A DNA stretch of 52,011 nucleotides from Acetobacter fallax (GTDB lineage Bacteria > Pseudomonadota > Alphaproteobacteria > Acetobacterales > Acetobacteraceae), in contig NZ_WOSX01000023.1 in assembly GCF_011516735.1 (NCBI RefSeq), forward strand, positions 1-52,011. The letters run 5' to 3'. Numbering within the stretch: the stretch's first letter is position 1; every line of letters begins with the position of its first letter. Below, piece by piece: positions 15,915 through 24,697 of this stretch. A model generated the notes under the pieces. The model did no database searches and had not been told where the DNA came from. It saw only the letters and a program-made list of their open reading frames with translations. Position numbers and translations under genes: made by a program.

Positions 15915-18900
15915 ATGACGAGCGCTTCATCTGACGCCACCACAACAGCCAGTTCCGGCGCAATCAGCTCCGGCGGCTATATCGTGAGCGGACAGACAGC
16001 AACCGTCACCGCAGGCACCACCCTGACAGATGCAACCATCGTCGGCGGCGGCAAACTGATCGTCAGCGGAACCGCCAGCGGCACAGTCCTCCGCGGCACC
16101 ACAGCCGGAAGAGCCACGGAAATCATCGCGAACGGCGGCATAGAAAACAGCGTCACAATCAACGCGGGCATCGTCTCCGCCCTATCCGGCGGCATCATCA
16201 CAGAAGCCAGCGTCCTCTCCGGCGGAACACTCATCTTCTCGTCCGGCGCCCAGGCCGGAACCATCACCGCCGGCTCAGGCGGCGCCGTAACAATCTCCGC
16301 AGCGCAGATTGGCACCCTCGAACTCGAAAGCGGCGCCACGGCAACCATCACCTCCGCCACCATCCCTCTTTCCGCCATATCCGGCGCCACACTCACCCTC
16401 GGAGCCGCCACCAGCGCCGCCAGCCTCCTCGTCGGCCCCGGCGGCACATTGCAGCTCAATGGCGGCACCGCCACAGGCACCGTCATCAGCGGTGCCTCCG
16501 CATCCGAACTCATCCTCGCCGGCCCGACGTCCGGAGGCCCGGTGGAAACACAGTTTGACATCATCAGCGGCGGATCGCAGACCATCTGCTTCGGCGTCAG
16601 CGTCGCCAGCGGAACCGTCGACAACGGCGGCACCCAGACCGTCCTGTCCACCGCCTCGGCCAGCCACGTCGCCATCGCGTCCGGCGGCCAGCAAATCATC
16701 TCATCCGGCGGTATTGTCCTCGACGACCAGATTGAAGCCGGCGCCTCGGTCCTGAACAACGGCACACTGATTTTCGATGATCAGACTACCATTCAGGGAC
16801 AGATCAGCGGCAACGGCCTCGTCGAACAGACCGGCGCGAACGACACGCTCCGCTTCGCCTCAGGCGCCCTCGCCGCCTTCTCCGGCACCCTCAGCATGGC
16901 CGGCGGCACAGTCGCCATCGCCGACGGCCAGGACGCGTCAGGGATCGACTTCAGTTTCACCGCATCCGGCGCCGAAACACTGATTCTCGGCGGTTCACTG
17001 CCCTCCACCCTCGCCATCTCCGGTTTCGGGTCCGGCGACCAGATCGTTCTGTCCGGTCTCACCTCCGGCACATCCGCCGACCTCGTCAACGGGTCGCAGC
17101 TCCGTATAGAATCGGGCGGCACACTCATCGAAACCATCAGCCTCGGCAGCGGCCTCGATTACAGCGCTGCCGGCCTCACACTGACCGAACAGCCAGACGG
17201 AAACGCCGCAATCCTCACCCTCAGCGGCGCCGCCTCAGGCTACGCCAATGTCGTGATCAGCTCCGGTGCCGCCACGGCCATCGTCACGTCCGGCGAAGGC
17301 GCCGTCATCCCGACCGGCAGCACAGCGATCGGCACAGAAGTCGATTCCGGCGGCCGACTCTACGTCGAAGGAACCGGAATCCAGACCACCATAGCCAGCG
17401 CCGCCACGGAAACCATCCGCTCAGGCGGCACAACCATTCAGACCACGGTCTCAGCCGGCGGCAGCACAACCGTTCTGTCCGGCGGACTCGCGAGCGGCAC
17501 AACACTCGATGGCGCCACGCAGCAAATTCTCGGAGGAACCGCAACCGGCACCACCGTCCGCGGAGATTGCGAAGGCTCCCTCTACAATCCGGCCTGGAGT
17601 CCCGGCGTCCAGATCGTCGCAAGCGGCGGCATCGCAAGCGCCACACTCGTTACCCTCGGGTCAGCAGAACAATCTCCCTACAATAACCCGGTCTACGAAG
17701 ACGCCTTCCAGTATGTCGAAAACGGCGCCACCGTTATCGACACCACCCTGACCGGAGCCCACACGCCCTGGCTGTATCACATGAGTGTGCAATGGTCCGA
17801 CGGACAGGCGCACGAAATCATCTCAGCCGGTGGCACCGCCATCCACACAACGATCAATGTCGGCGGCATCATGGACGTGCAGTCCGGCGGCACAGCCTCG
17901 GCAACGGTCATCGACGGCGGCACGCTGCTTCTCGAAAGCGGCGCCGGTTATTCCGGAACCCTGACCTTCGCGCCGCTGACCGCACCTTCCAGCACCAGCT
18001 CAGCCGGAACGACCGGCTCCGTCCTGAACGTCACAGCCGCGCAAATCGCCAGCCTCACCATCAACGGCTTCGACGCGATTGGCGGCACCGCACGCCTCTA
18101 CCCCTGGAACACTCTGGAAACGACGACAGAAAACACCATCAACCAGATCGTCATCTCAGATCTGACCTTCGCCGGCGCCAGCGGAACAACCGATGCCGGC
18201 ACCATCGGCCCGGACGGCGCCCTGACCGTCACCGAAGGCAGCGAAACCGTCACCCTGCACCTCGCCGGCACTTTCGGCTCCGATTTCTACTTCCAGGCGG
18301 CCCCCGGCGGCGGAACCGAAATCACCTACGGCGTGCCCTGCTACTGCCCCGGAACTCTCATCGCCAGCCCCAACGGCGACCGCCCGGTGCAGGATCTGTC
18401 CATCGGCGACCTCGTTCTCACCGCATCAGGCAACGCCCGCCCGGTCCGATGGATCGGCCGCCGCAGCTACGATGGCCGGTTCGCACGCGGCAACCCCGAC
18501 ATCATGCCCGTCATGATCCGCCCGGGCGCCCTCGGCAACGATCTCCCGCGCCGCACGCTCGTCGTCTCCCCGCTGCACGCCATGGCACTCGACAACCGCC
18601 TCGTTCCGGCAAGGCTCCTGCTGAACGGAACCTCCATCGTGCAGAGACGCGAAACCGGCCGCGTCGATTACATCCACATCGAACTCGACAGCCACGACCT
18701 CGTTCTGGCTGAAGGCACCCCTTCGGAAACCTTCGTCGATGACGGAAGCCGGGGCATGTTCCACAACGCCGCCGAATTCGATGCCCTCTATCCCGACGCA
18801 ATGCCAGCCGCCAGCACCGAATCCTCCGGCCTGTTCTGCCTGCCCCGTATCGAAGACGGACCTGCCCTGGAAGCCCTCCGCACTCGCCTCGGCAGCCTGG

Positions 18901-19226
18901 GGCAGACCCTCGCGGAACGCTACCGCATCACCGGATTCATCGATGTCGTCAGCCCGCACGCCATCGAAGGCTGGGCACGGTGCGACGCACTGCCCGACGA
19001 ACCCCGCCAGCTCATCATCCGGTGCGGAGACGAAGAAATCGGACGGGTCATCGCAAACCGGTTCCGCGCCGATCTGACCGAAAACGGCCGGTTCAGTGGC
19101 AAATCCGGATTCAGCCTGACAGTGACGCAGCCCGTCCCCCTGGCACGCCTCACCGTCGCGGATCAGGAAAGCGACACGATTCTCCCGCATGCCAGACAGC
19201 CGGACCACAAATCCGTCGCAGCCTGA
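15915..19226 (+). CDS. AIDA-repeat surface protein with Hint domain
   Basis: 1103 residues from the ATG at 15915 (ACGGAAA about ten bases before it). Residues 1-800 are imperfect AIDA/autotransporter-passenger repeats of about 18-20 residues with the pattern SGGxxxxTxVxxGGxxxVxSGG, expected to form a long beta-helix. Residues about 809-955 are a Hint (hedgehog/intein, Hint_2) module. It opens with C809 in 'VPCYCPGTLI' and has 'DLSIGDLVLTASG' and the block-B-like 'SPLHAMALD' with H888, so self-cleavage at C809 is plausible. Residues about 1003-1095 form a third domain that recurs twice in the next gene. There is no Sec signal and no beta-barrel translocator, so export would need another route, perhaps type I secretion. 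Composition is Gly/Ser/Thr/Ala-rich with few charges. Confidence 0.85.
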   Translation: MTSASSDATTTASSGAISSGGYIVSGQTATVTAGTTLTDATIVGGGKLIVSGTASGTVLRGTTAGRATEIIANGGIENSVTINAGIVSALSGGIITEASVLSGGTLIFSSGAQAGTITAGSGGAVTISAAQIGTLELESGATATITSATIPLSAISGATLTLGAATSAASLLVGPGGTLQLNGGTATGTVISGASASELILAGPTSGGPVETQFDIISGGSQTICFGVSVASGTVDNGGTQTVLSTASASHVAIASGGQQIISSGGIVLDDQIEAGASVLNNGTLIFDDQTTIQGQISGNGLVEQTGANDTLRFASGALAAFSGTLSMAGGTVAIADGQDASGIDFSFTASGAETLILGGSLPSTLAISGFGSGDQIVLSGLTSGTSADLVNGSQLRIESGGTLIETISLGSGLDYSAAGLTLTEQPDGNAAILTLSGAASGYANVVISSGAATAIVTSGEGAVIPTGSTAIGTEVDSGGRLYVEGTGIQTTIASAATETIRSGGTTIQTTVSAGGSTTVLSGGLASGTTLDGATQQILGGTATGTTVRGDCEGSLYNPAWSPGVQIVASGGIASATLVTLGSAEQSPYNNPVYEDAFQYVENGATVIDTTLTGAHTPWLYHMSVQWSDGQAHEIISAGGTAIHTTINVGGIMDVQSGGTASATVIDGGTLLLESGAGYSGTLTFAPLTAPSSTSSAGTTGSVLNVTAAQIASLTINGFDAIGGTARLYPWNTLETTTENTINQIVISDLTFAGASGTTDAGTIGPDGALTVTEGSETVTLHLAGTFGSDFYFQAAPGGGTEITYGVPCYCPGTLIASPNGDRPVQDLSIGDLVLTASGNARPVRWIGRRSYDGRFARGNPDIMPVMIRPGALGNDLPRRTLVVSPLHAMALDNRLVPARLLLNGTSIVQRRETGRVDYIHIELDSHDLVLAEGTPSETFVDDGSRGMFHNAAEFDALYPDAMPAASTESSGLFCLPRIEDGPALEALRTRLGSLGQTLAERYRITGFIDVVSPHAIEGWARCDALPDEPRQLIIRCGDEEIGRVIANRFRADLTENGRFSGKSGFSLTVTQPVPLARLTVADQESDTILPHARQPDHKSVAA

Positions 19227-19343
19227 AAGCCGCCATTCCGTCCCGCACGCCGCGTCCCCACCAGCAAACCGGCCTGCGGGACGAAACCACATCCACCATC
19301 CCGCGTTGGTACTACATTCAGCATTGTCTGCGATCTTCCCCCC

Positions 19344-21332
19344 ATGCCCGCAGAACACCTTTCCCGGCCCCCGGCTCTTCCCGGAGCCGTAACCGGTTTC
19401 ATCGACCTGATCTCGCACGTCCCCGGACAAGGCTGGCGTCTGGCCGGATGGGCAAGACATGCCTCCTCTCCCAAAACTCCCGCAACAGTCGCCGTGCTCT
19501 GGCATGGCGAAGAAGTCGCACGCGGCCCGGCTGAAACCTTTCGTCCGGACCTCGTCATTCCAGGCGAAGCCGACGGACGCCACGCCTTCGAATTCCTGAT
19601 TCCCGACACCACCGCGCCCGCGACATCCCCGGCCGCCTTCGATCTCATCGTTCTGCCCGGCCACATCCCCCTCCGCAGAGCCGGTGACCAGCCCCCGGCC
19701 CCGCCCGTCGCGCTCCAGGGCTCCGTCGATATCGTCGGCCGCGACCGCATCGCCGGCTGGCTGCGGAATGACGACGTACCGGACACCAGACTGGGCATCA
19801 TCGTCTCCGTCGACGGCGCGCTCATCCGGCGCGTGCTGGCCAACAGACTGCGAACCGATCTCCGCGACACCGGTCTCGGTGATGGCCGCTACGGATTCGA
19901 TATCCCCCTGTCGCCCCCGCTTTCCGCCGACGCGGACCACATGGTCACCATCACCTGCGCCGAAACCGGCGAAAGCCTGCCCGGATCGCCTTTCCATTTC
20001 GCCGCCACCCGGCGCTTCAACGAAACATTCCGGCAGCACGTCAGACAGACCCTCGGCGGTCTCGCTTCCACCGCCCATCGGGAACAGGCTCTCCGGTTCC
20101 TCTCCTCAGAACTGGACCGCCTCCGCCAGACCCAGGGCCGCGACGACGCACGATCTCTCGCCACGGAACAGCATCGCAACGCCCGTCGCCCCGGCGGCGC
20201 TGCCAGTGCCGCAACACCCTCGCGCATCCTGTTCATTGACGACCGCGCGCCGGACCCCACCCGGGATGCCGGCTCCGGCGCCCTGCTCTCGCACATGCAG
20301 GCCGCCCAGGCCCTCGGGCATAACGTCAGCTTCATCGCCTCAGTCACCGATCCCGGTGACGCCCCGGCACGCGAACTCGAAAAACTCGGCGTCACCTGCT
20401 TTCGTGCCCCGACCTATCCGGGCGTCGAGATGCTCCTCCGCGCGCAGTCCGGCTCATTCGACGCGATCTATTTTCACCGCCTGTCCAATGCCTCGCGCTA
20501 CCTCGCCCTCGCCCGGCAATACATGCCCGGTGCCCGCCTGATCTCCAGCGTCGCCGATCTCGCCCACCTGCGGATCGAACGTCAGGCCACCATCGAAGGT
20601 CGCCCCGAACTGAAAACCCTCGCCGGCCAGGAACGCGTCCGCGAACACATGGCCGCCTGGTCCTCACACGCCGTCATCACCCACTCTCCCGTCGAGGCCA
20701 CCCTCCTCGCCCGCGCCGTCCCGACCGCCAGTATCCACGTCGTCCCCTGGCATATCGCGGAAAAACCGGCCCCGCTCCCGTTCCCGGACAGACACGGCAT
20801 CGCCTTCATCGCCCATTACGGACACGCCCCCAATCCCGACGCCGCGAAATGGCTCGCTGAAGATATTTTCCCACGCATCCGCAAAGAAATCCCCGAGGCC
20901 GAACTCCTCCTCATCGGCAGCGCCATGCCAGACGTCATCGTCCGTATGAACAACCAGCCCGGCATCCGCGTCCTCGGCCACGTCTCAGATCTCACCGCCC
21001 TGCTGAGAACCGTTCGCCTGACGATCGCCCCGCTGCGCTTCGGAGCCGGCATCAAAAGCAAAGTGCTCGAAAGCTGGGCCGCAGGCATCCCCTGCGTCAC
21101 AACCCCCATGGCCGTCGAAGGACTCACCCTCCCGCCCGAACTCTCAGCCTGCGTCGCCAGCAGCGCGGAAGCCCTCGCCACCCTCACAGCCGACCTCTAC
21201 CGTCATCAGACAAAAGCCGAAATAGTCTCACAAGCTGGTCTCAGTTACGTAAAATCCCATCTGAACAAGGAAGAAGTCAGAATCAGACTCAGCAGGGCCC
21301 TGGGTCTTCCCCAAAACCGTCAGACGACATAG
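19344..21332 (+). CDS. GT4-like glycosyltransferase with two N-terminal beta-domains
   Basis: 662 residues. Residues about 14-95 and 125-218 are two copies of a domain also found at the C-terminus of the preceding Hint protein (core: G-[FS]-[IV]-D, I-x-G-W-x-R, ANR-[FL]-R-x-DL, G-x-x-GF). A charged helical linker (about 222-282) leads to a GT-B glycosyltransferase at 294-655. It opens with 'RILFIDDRAPDPTRDAGSG' and contains 'FIAHYGHAPNPDA' and the donor-site segment 'LRFGAGIKSKVLESWAAGIP', typical of Glyco_trans_1_4/GT4. No signal peptide. The ATG lacks a clear ribosome site. It lies 117 bases after the Hint gene in the same direction, and the shared domain argues for a common partner or substrate, perhaps glycosylation of the surface protein. 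Confidence 0.85.
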   Translation: MPAEHLSRPPALPGAVTGFIDLISHVPGQGWRLAGWARHASSPKTPATVAVLWHGEEVARGPAETFRPDLVIPGEADGRHAFEFLIPDTTAPATSPAAFDLIVLPGHIPLRRAGDQPPAPPVALQGSVDIVGRDRIAGWLRNDDVPDTRLGIIVSVDGALIRRVLANRLRTDLRDTGLGDGRYGFDIPLSPPLSADADHMVTITCAETGESLPGSPFHFAATRRFNETFRQHVRQTLGGLASTAHREQALRFLSSELDRLRQTQGRDDARSLATEQHRNARRPGGAASAATPSRILFIDDRAPDPTRDAGSGALLSHMQAAQALGHNVSFIASVTDPGDAPARELEKLGVTCFRAPTYPGVEMLLRAQSGSFDAIYFHRLSNASRYLALARQYMPGARLISSVADLAHLRIERQATIEGRPELKTLAGQERVREHMAAWSSHAVITHSPVEATLLARAVPTASIHVVPWHIAEKPAPLPFPDRHGIAFIAHYGHAPNPDAAKWLAEDIFPRIRKEIPEAELLLIGSAMPDVIVRMNNQPGIRVLGHVSDLTALLRTVRLTIAPLRFGAGIKSKVLESWAAGIPCVTTPMAVEGLTLPPELSACVASSAEALATLTADLYRHQTKAEIVSQAGLSYVKSHLNKEEVRIRLSRALGLPQNRQTT

Positions 21333-21534
21333 CGCCAGCTCTTCCCGCCCGCAAAAACGCCGGACACACCATCGCCCATCCCACTGACTGCCAGATCATC
21401 TCAGACAGAACAGAGAAATCTTTATGGCTCATCAGGCGATGTCAGAAGACGCTGGCAGGCCGCAATACATTGAGCGACCGCCGCCCCGCACTCCCGCTTG
21501 CCTTACTCGTTTCGTTACAGGCATGATCGCCACC

Positions 21535-21613
21535 ATGCGACACGTTCTGCCGATCCTCGCCCTGCTGCTGCCCTCTGTAGCGATCGCCGCGACACCCAGC
21601 CCCCCCGGAAATC
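21535..21613 (+). pseudogene. Detached signal peptide of the cyclophilin gene
   Basis: From ATG 21535 the frame encodes a good signal peptide (MRHVLPILALLLPSVAIAA) and then 'TPSPP' before leaving the cyclophilin frame at a run of seven C (21600-21606). Removing one C joins it to the downstream frame as '...TPSPPEIVAHAP...', the normal order for a periplasmic cyclophilin. An ATG at 21523 is an alternative start. See the entry that follows. Confidence 0.7.
21600..21606 (+). repeat. C7 homopolymer at frameshift
   Basis: Seven C in a row at the exact point where the signal-peptide frame and the cyclophilin frame should join. C6 would give one open frame from 21535 to 22408. Confidence 0.8.
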
Positions 21614-22408
21614 GTGGCACATGCGCCAGCCACAGCCTGGGCCGATGTTCCGGCGGACCAGCTCCTGGTCATGACGCTGGCCAGCGGCGCACAGATCGTG
21701 ATCGAACTCGCACCACAATTCGCTCCGGTGCATACCGGCAATATCGTGCATCTGGCGCATGCGCACTGGTGGGATGGCGGCGCAATTACCCGCGTACAGG
21801 ACAATTACGTCGTGCAATGGGCAGCCCGCGACGAAAAAGCAAAACCACCCGGAGGCTTCATCCCTCACCCACCAGCGGAATATGATCGCCCTCGTCAGGG
21901 AATCCCCATTCGTCCTCTCGGCTTTTCTGATTCCTATGCGCCATCGGCCGGCTTCGCCGCCGGATGGCCGGTCGGAACAGATGGAAACCGTGTCTGGCTC
22001 GCTCACTGCTATGGCATGGTCGGCGTCGGGCGCGACATGCCGCCCGATACTGGTGACGGGCAGGAACTTTATGCGGTCAACAGCGAAGCGCCGCGCCAGC
22101 TCGATCGCAATCTCGCCGTGGTGGGACGTGTTCTGACAGGCATGGACCATCTCGGCGCATTACCGCGCGGGACCGCCGATATGGGATTTTATGCCAGCAA
22201 AGCTGAGACTGTCCCGATCCGAAGTGTGTCCCTCGCCACCGACCTGCCGGCCGCACAACAGCCGCATCTTCAGGTGATGCGCACCGACAGCCCGACATTC
22301 TCAGCCTACCTCAACGCCCGCGCCAGCCGCACCGACCCGTTCTTCGTCCGTCCGGCCCACGGCGTCACCCTCTGCAACGTCCCGGTGCCAGCACGTCAGA
22401 AACCATAA
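21614..22408 (+). CDS. Cyclophilin-type peptidyl-prolyl isomerase (frameshifted N-terminus)
   Basis: 264 residues from a GTG. Cyclophilin fold of the alphaproteobacterial periplasmic type: 'LVMTLASGAQIVIELAPQFA' at about 19-38, 'HTGNIVHLAHAHWWDGGAIT', 'RVQDNYVVQWA', 'GMVGVGRD' in place of the usual 'CxGVVGVG', then 'GQELYAVNSEAPRQLDRNLA' and 'VGRVLTGMDHLG'. It would assist proline isomerisation during folding of exported proteins. As written, the signal peptide lies in another frame (see 21535-21613), so translation from the GTG would give a cytosolic protein. Either the C7 tract is a sequencing error, or the gene is switched off or phase-variable. No other periplasmic foldase is nearby. Confidence 0.8.
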   Translation: MAHAPATAWADVPADQLLVMTLASGAQIVIELAPQFAPVHTGNIVHLAHAHWWDGGAITRVQDNYVVQWAARDEKAKPPGGFIPHPPAEYDRPRQGIPIRPLGFSDSYAPSAGFAAGWPVGTDGNRVWLAHCYGMVGVGRDMPPDTGDGQELYAVNSEAPRQLDRNLAVVGRVLTGMDHLGALPRGTADMGFYASKAETVPIRSVSLATDLPAAQQPHLQVMRTDSPTFSAYLNARASRTDPFFVRPAHGVTLCNVPVPARQKP

Positions 22409-22459
22409 GAACCTGCCAGAAAAGTTCCGAAGATGGCGATCTGCCCCGCGTTTCCGCGG

Positions 22460-22622
22460 CTCTGTTCGCGTTATGTATTGTCTCTTTCTCAGACCTTTGG
22501 AAACCGGCTTACTGATCAGCAGACCGGGTAAAGGGGGCCGTAGCCCCTCCCCGGTTCGGGCAGAGCCCAATCTTCTGCTAACCCTTTGAAAAATCACAGA
22601 TCAACACATAACGCGAACAGGG
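22460..22622 (+). repeat. Copy B of the MITE-like repeat (intact ends)
   Basis: 163 bp with terminal inverted repeats matching at 16 of 17 bases: CTCTGTTCGCGTTATGT at 22460-22476 and its complement at 22606-22622. Inside are the module 'AGACCTTTGGAAACCGG', 'GATCAGCAGACCGGG', a GGGGGCC/AGCCCC hairpin, 'CGGTTCGGGCAGAGCCC' and 'CTAACCCTTTGAAAAATCA', in the same order as copy E. The CCAGGGC hairpin is missing. It lies between the cyclophilin gene and the SDR-like gene. Confidence 0.85.
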
Positions 22623-22679
22623 CTGCCTTCAAACATCGCAGCAAAGCGCCCGCACGACGGTAAGCACCGAAACACACTC

Positions 22680-23588
22680 TTACACGGTCAGCCAGGCCAG
22701 CCTCCGTGGCGCAAGTCCCAGATCCCGCTTCGCTTTCCTGTTGATCGCACCGTTAAGAGAGTTCTGATAGTAAACACTCTCCTCCCCGAGCCGATGCAGA
22801 GCCTCCCTCTCATCAACACGGGATGGCGCCGCGGCGCCGATCCACTTTGCATATGCCGGGAGCCACTGAGAAACTTTCGCGGGCTGGTCATCCACCACGT
22901 TATAAATACCACCCGGCGCACTCAGAGCTGCCACAGTCACAGCGGCGGCATCCTCCACATGAATGAACGAAAACGTGGCGCTCCCGGCACCGATAATGGA
23001 CACATTGCTCGCCCGGACATGCGCGCTGAATGCCCCGTCATGCCAGTACCATGTGCCAGGACCATAAAAGAACCCATACCGCAGCGCCGTGCCCAGCATT
23101 CCCGAAGCCTGGAGAACCCGTTTTTCCAGAGCAGCATACATCCGGGCACTTTCCCCGATCTGCCCCGGCGCTTCCGTCCTGAGCCGCGACGCTTCATCGG
23201 CCAGCCCGCCCGGAGCCTCCAGATAAAACCCGCATGACTGCTGAACATAACGCTGCACGCCACAAACCTGTGCCGCATCAAACAGATTGCCCCCGCCCTC
23301 CAGACGCAGTCTCCGATCCGCCGGCAATCTCTGAGGCAGATCGAACGGACTGGCAGGCAGCGATGTAAGCTGATCAATCACACTGTCCGGCCTGATCCGC
23401 GCCATCACGGCATGAACACCCTCCCGGTCCAGAGCATTCCCCTGAACAGGTTCAGCCCCCAGCGCCCGGATAACAGCAAGGCTCTCAGAGCGATGCGCCA
23501 TCCCCCACACCTGATGACCCGCCTGGAGCAGACGGACAATCAGCGCACGACCCAGCACGCCACTCGCGCCCGCAACAAAAACCTTCAT
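22680..23588 (-). CDS. NAD(P)-dependent epimerase/dehydratase-like protein (SDR)
   Basis: 302 residues, extended short-chain dehydrogenase/reductase fold. The nucleotide-binding loop is G7-x2-G10-x2-G13 in 'GASGVLGRAL'. The usual catalytic YxxxK is not present: the matching segment reads Y151-A-A-L-E-K156, with Lys at +5 instead of +4. Activity is therefore uncertain, or the helix is shifted. Ends with 'NRKAKRDLGLAPR', as in sugar epimerases. The ATG has GGAGG nine bases upstream. It is last in the Rrf2-cupin-SDR operon, 18 bases after the cupin gene. It may act on a small carbonyl or sugar substrate, or sense the NAD(P)H state. Confidence 0.85.
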   Translation of the reverse strand: MKVFVAGASGVLGRALIVRLLQAGHQVWGMAHRSESLAVIRALGAEPVQGNALDREGVHAVMARIRPDSVIDQLTSLPASPFDLPQRLPADRRLRLEGGGNLFDAAQVCGVQRYVQQSCGFYLEAPGGLADEASRLRTEAPGQIGESARMYAALEKRVLQASGMLGTALRYGFFYGPGTWYWHDGAFSAHVRASNVSIIGAGSATFSFIHVEDAAAVTVAALSAPGGIYNVVDDQPAKVSQWLPAYAKWIGAAAPSRVDEREALHRLGEESVYYQNSLNGAINRKAKRDLGLAPRRLAWLTV

Positions 23589-23606
23589 ATCGGGAAATCC
23601 TCCGTC

Positions 23607-23999
23607 TCACTTTGCCGGAAAGACAAAAGGAGCCGCCCTGTCCTTGACAAAAAACGCGAGAAACCGCGCCGGTCGTGTCCTGCTGGCGTTCCGGCCAACC
23701 AGATGCACGTCCCCCGGTCCTTCGAAAAACGTCTGTCCTTCATGCAGCGTTACAGCCGAGCCGCCTTCAACCTGCATGGTGATGCTGCCCTTCAGAACAT
23801 AAACAAACACCGAAGCATTATGCCGGTGAACAGGATCCGAGCCGCCAGGCGGGTAATCGACCGTCAGCATCACCCCCTCCTTACCCGGAAGACCCTGCAG
23901 ATCGTGCGAAAGCAGAGGTGTGACCCTGGTGGTCGCAGCCTGAAGCGACGTCGCATAAAGACACAGGGCCAGAGCGCCAGAAACAATAAAAGTCCGCAT
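23607..23999 (-). CDS. Secreted cupin-domain protein
   Basis: 130 residues from the ATG at 23999, chosen because AGGA lies nine bases upstream and the N-terminus is then a clean signal peptide (MRTFIVSGALALCLYATSLQA). A single cupin barrel follows: 'PVHRHNASVFVYVLKGSITM' holds the first metal-binding His pair and 'GPGDVHLVGRN' the last His. It is probably periplasmic. Homologous small cupins often bind a metal; the reaction is unknown. It sits between the Rrf2 regulator and the SDR gene in one operon. Confidence 0.82.
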   Translation of the reverse strand: MRTFIVSGALALCLYATSLQAATTRVTPLLSHDLQGLPGKEGVMLTVDYPPGGSDPVHRHNASVFVYVLKGSITMQVEGGSAVTLHEGQTFFEGPGDVHLVGRNASRTRPARFLAFFVKDRAAPFVFPAK

Positions 24000-24023
24000 A
24001 ATGCGTTTTCCTGACAATGAGTT

Positions 24024-24572
24024 TTACAGATCAGACCCGTCTGACCGTCTGCGTTGCCTGACTTTGCCGCTCCGGCGCGTCCGGGCACGCTCGTCGAACC
24101 ATGACCGGACGTCACCCGGAAACGACGCAGGGGCTTTTTCCGTGACGCTTTGCGCCAGATCGGCAAGCGACGTTTGCGAAAGCTCCTGCCGCATGGCCCG
24201 CTCAGCCCGCAACATCACCGCATGAATGCTGCATACTCCACGCCCCGCCCAGTCCGGCGGATTGTCCTGAAACAGCACGCAACGCCCACGGATTTCCTGA
24301 CAGCTAAAGAGTGCCTTTCGCCCCTCAACCGCCTCAACAACCTCCAGAACACTGATCGTCCCGGCCGGACGCGCCAGCCTGTAGCCGCCACGCAGCCCTT
24401 CTGACGCTTCGAGAAGACCAGCCTTTTCCAGCTTCGGCAGAAGTTTCGCCACAAAAGCCGCCGGAATATCCTGCAATTCCGAGAGATCAAGACTGCTGAC
24501 AGGCTCGGGATTGTCCACGAGCCACAACAGACTGTGCAGAATATATTCAGTGCTGACGCCAAAAAGAGCCAT
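24024..24572 (-). CDS. Rrf2 family transcriptional regulator
   Basis: 182 residues. An N-terminal winged helix ('SSLDLSELQDIPAAFVAKLL', 'LRGGYRLARPAGTISVLEVV') is typical of Rrf2. Three cysteines at C91, C98 and C114 lie where IscR and NsrR bind an iron-sulfur cluster, but the spacing is C-x6-C-x15-C, unlike the tight triplet of IscR. It may sense redox state, NO or a reactive compound. First gene of a three-gene operon with the secreted cupin (24 bases on) and the SDR protein, which it probably controls. The ATG has AAGG about eight bases upstream. The C-terminus (about 150-182) is basic and probably disordered. Confidence 0.9.
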   Translation of the reverse strand: MALFGVSTEYILHSLLWLVDNPEPVSSLDLSELQDIPAAFVAKLLPKLEKAGLLEASEGLRGGYRLARPAGTISVLEVVEAVEGRKALFSCQEIRGRCVLFQDNPPDWAGRGVCSIHAVMLRAERAMRQELSQTSLADLAQSVTEKAPASFPGDVRSWFDERARTRRSGKVRQRRRSDGSDL

Positions 24573-24697
24573 ACGCAGACCTTACTGGTCCGCGTTTTGA
24601 TTCGCAAGTCGCCGGTCCCCACGCTGACCCGTCAGAACCGGTGCCATGAAGACGGAAATCTCCTCCGACACCATCGCCGCCAAACCACTCCGGCGCG

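Noticed and set aside
16000..18300. Treating the internal repeats of the Hint gene as a DNA satellite
   Set aside because: The repeats are clear at protein level but diverged in DNA and vary in length, as expected for a beta-helix rather than a recent tandem amplification.
18426..20078. 550-codon open frame on the minus strand across the Hint and GT genes
   Set aside because: It is a shadow of two well-supported plus-strand genes in GC-rich DNA. Its peptide is Gly/Ala/Asp-rich, has no domain and crosses the gap between the two genes.
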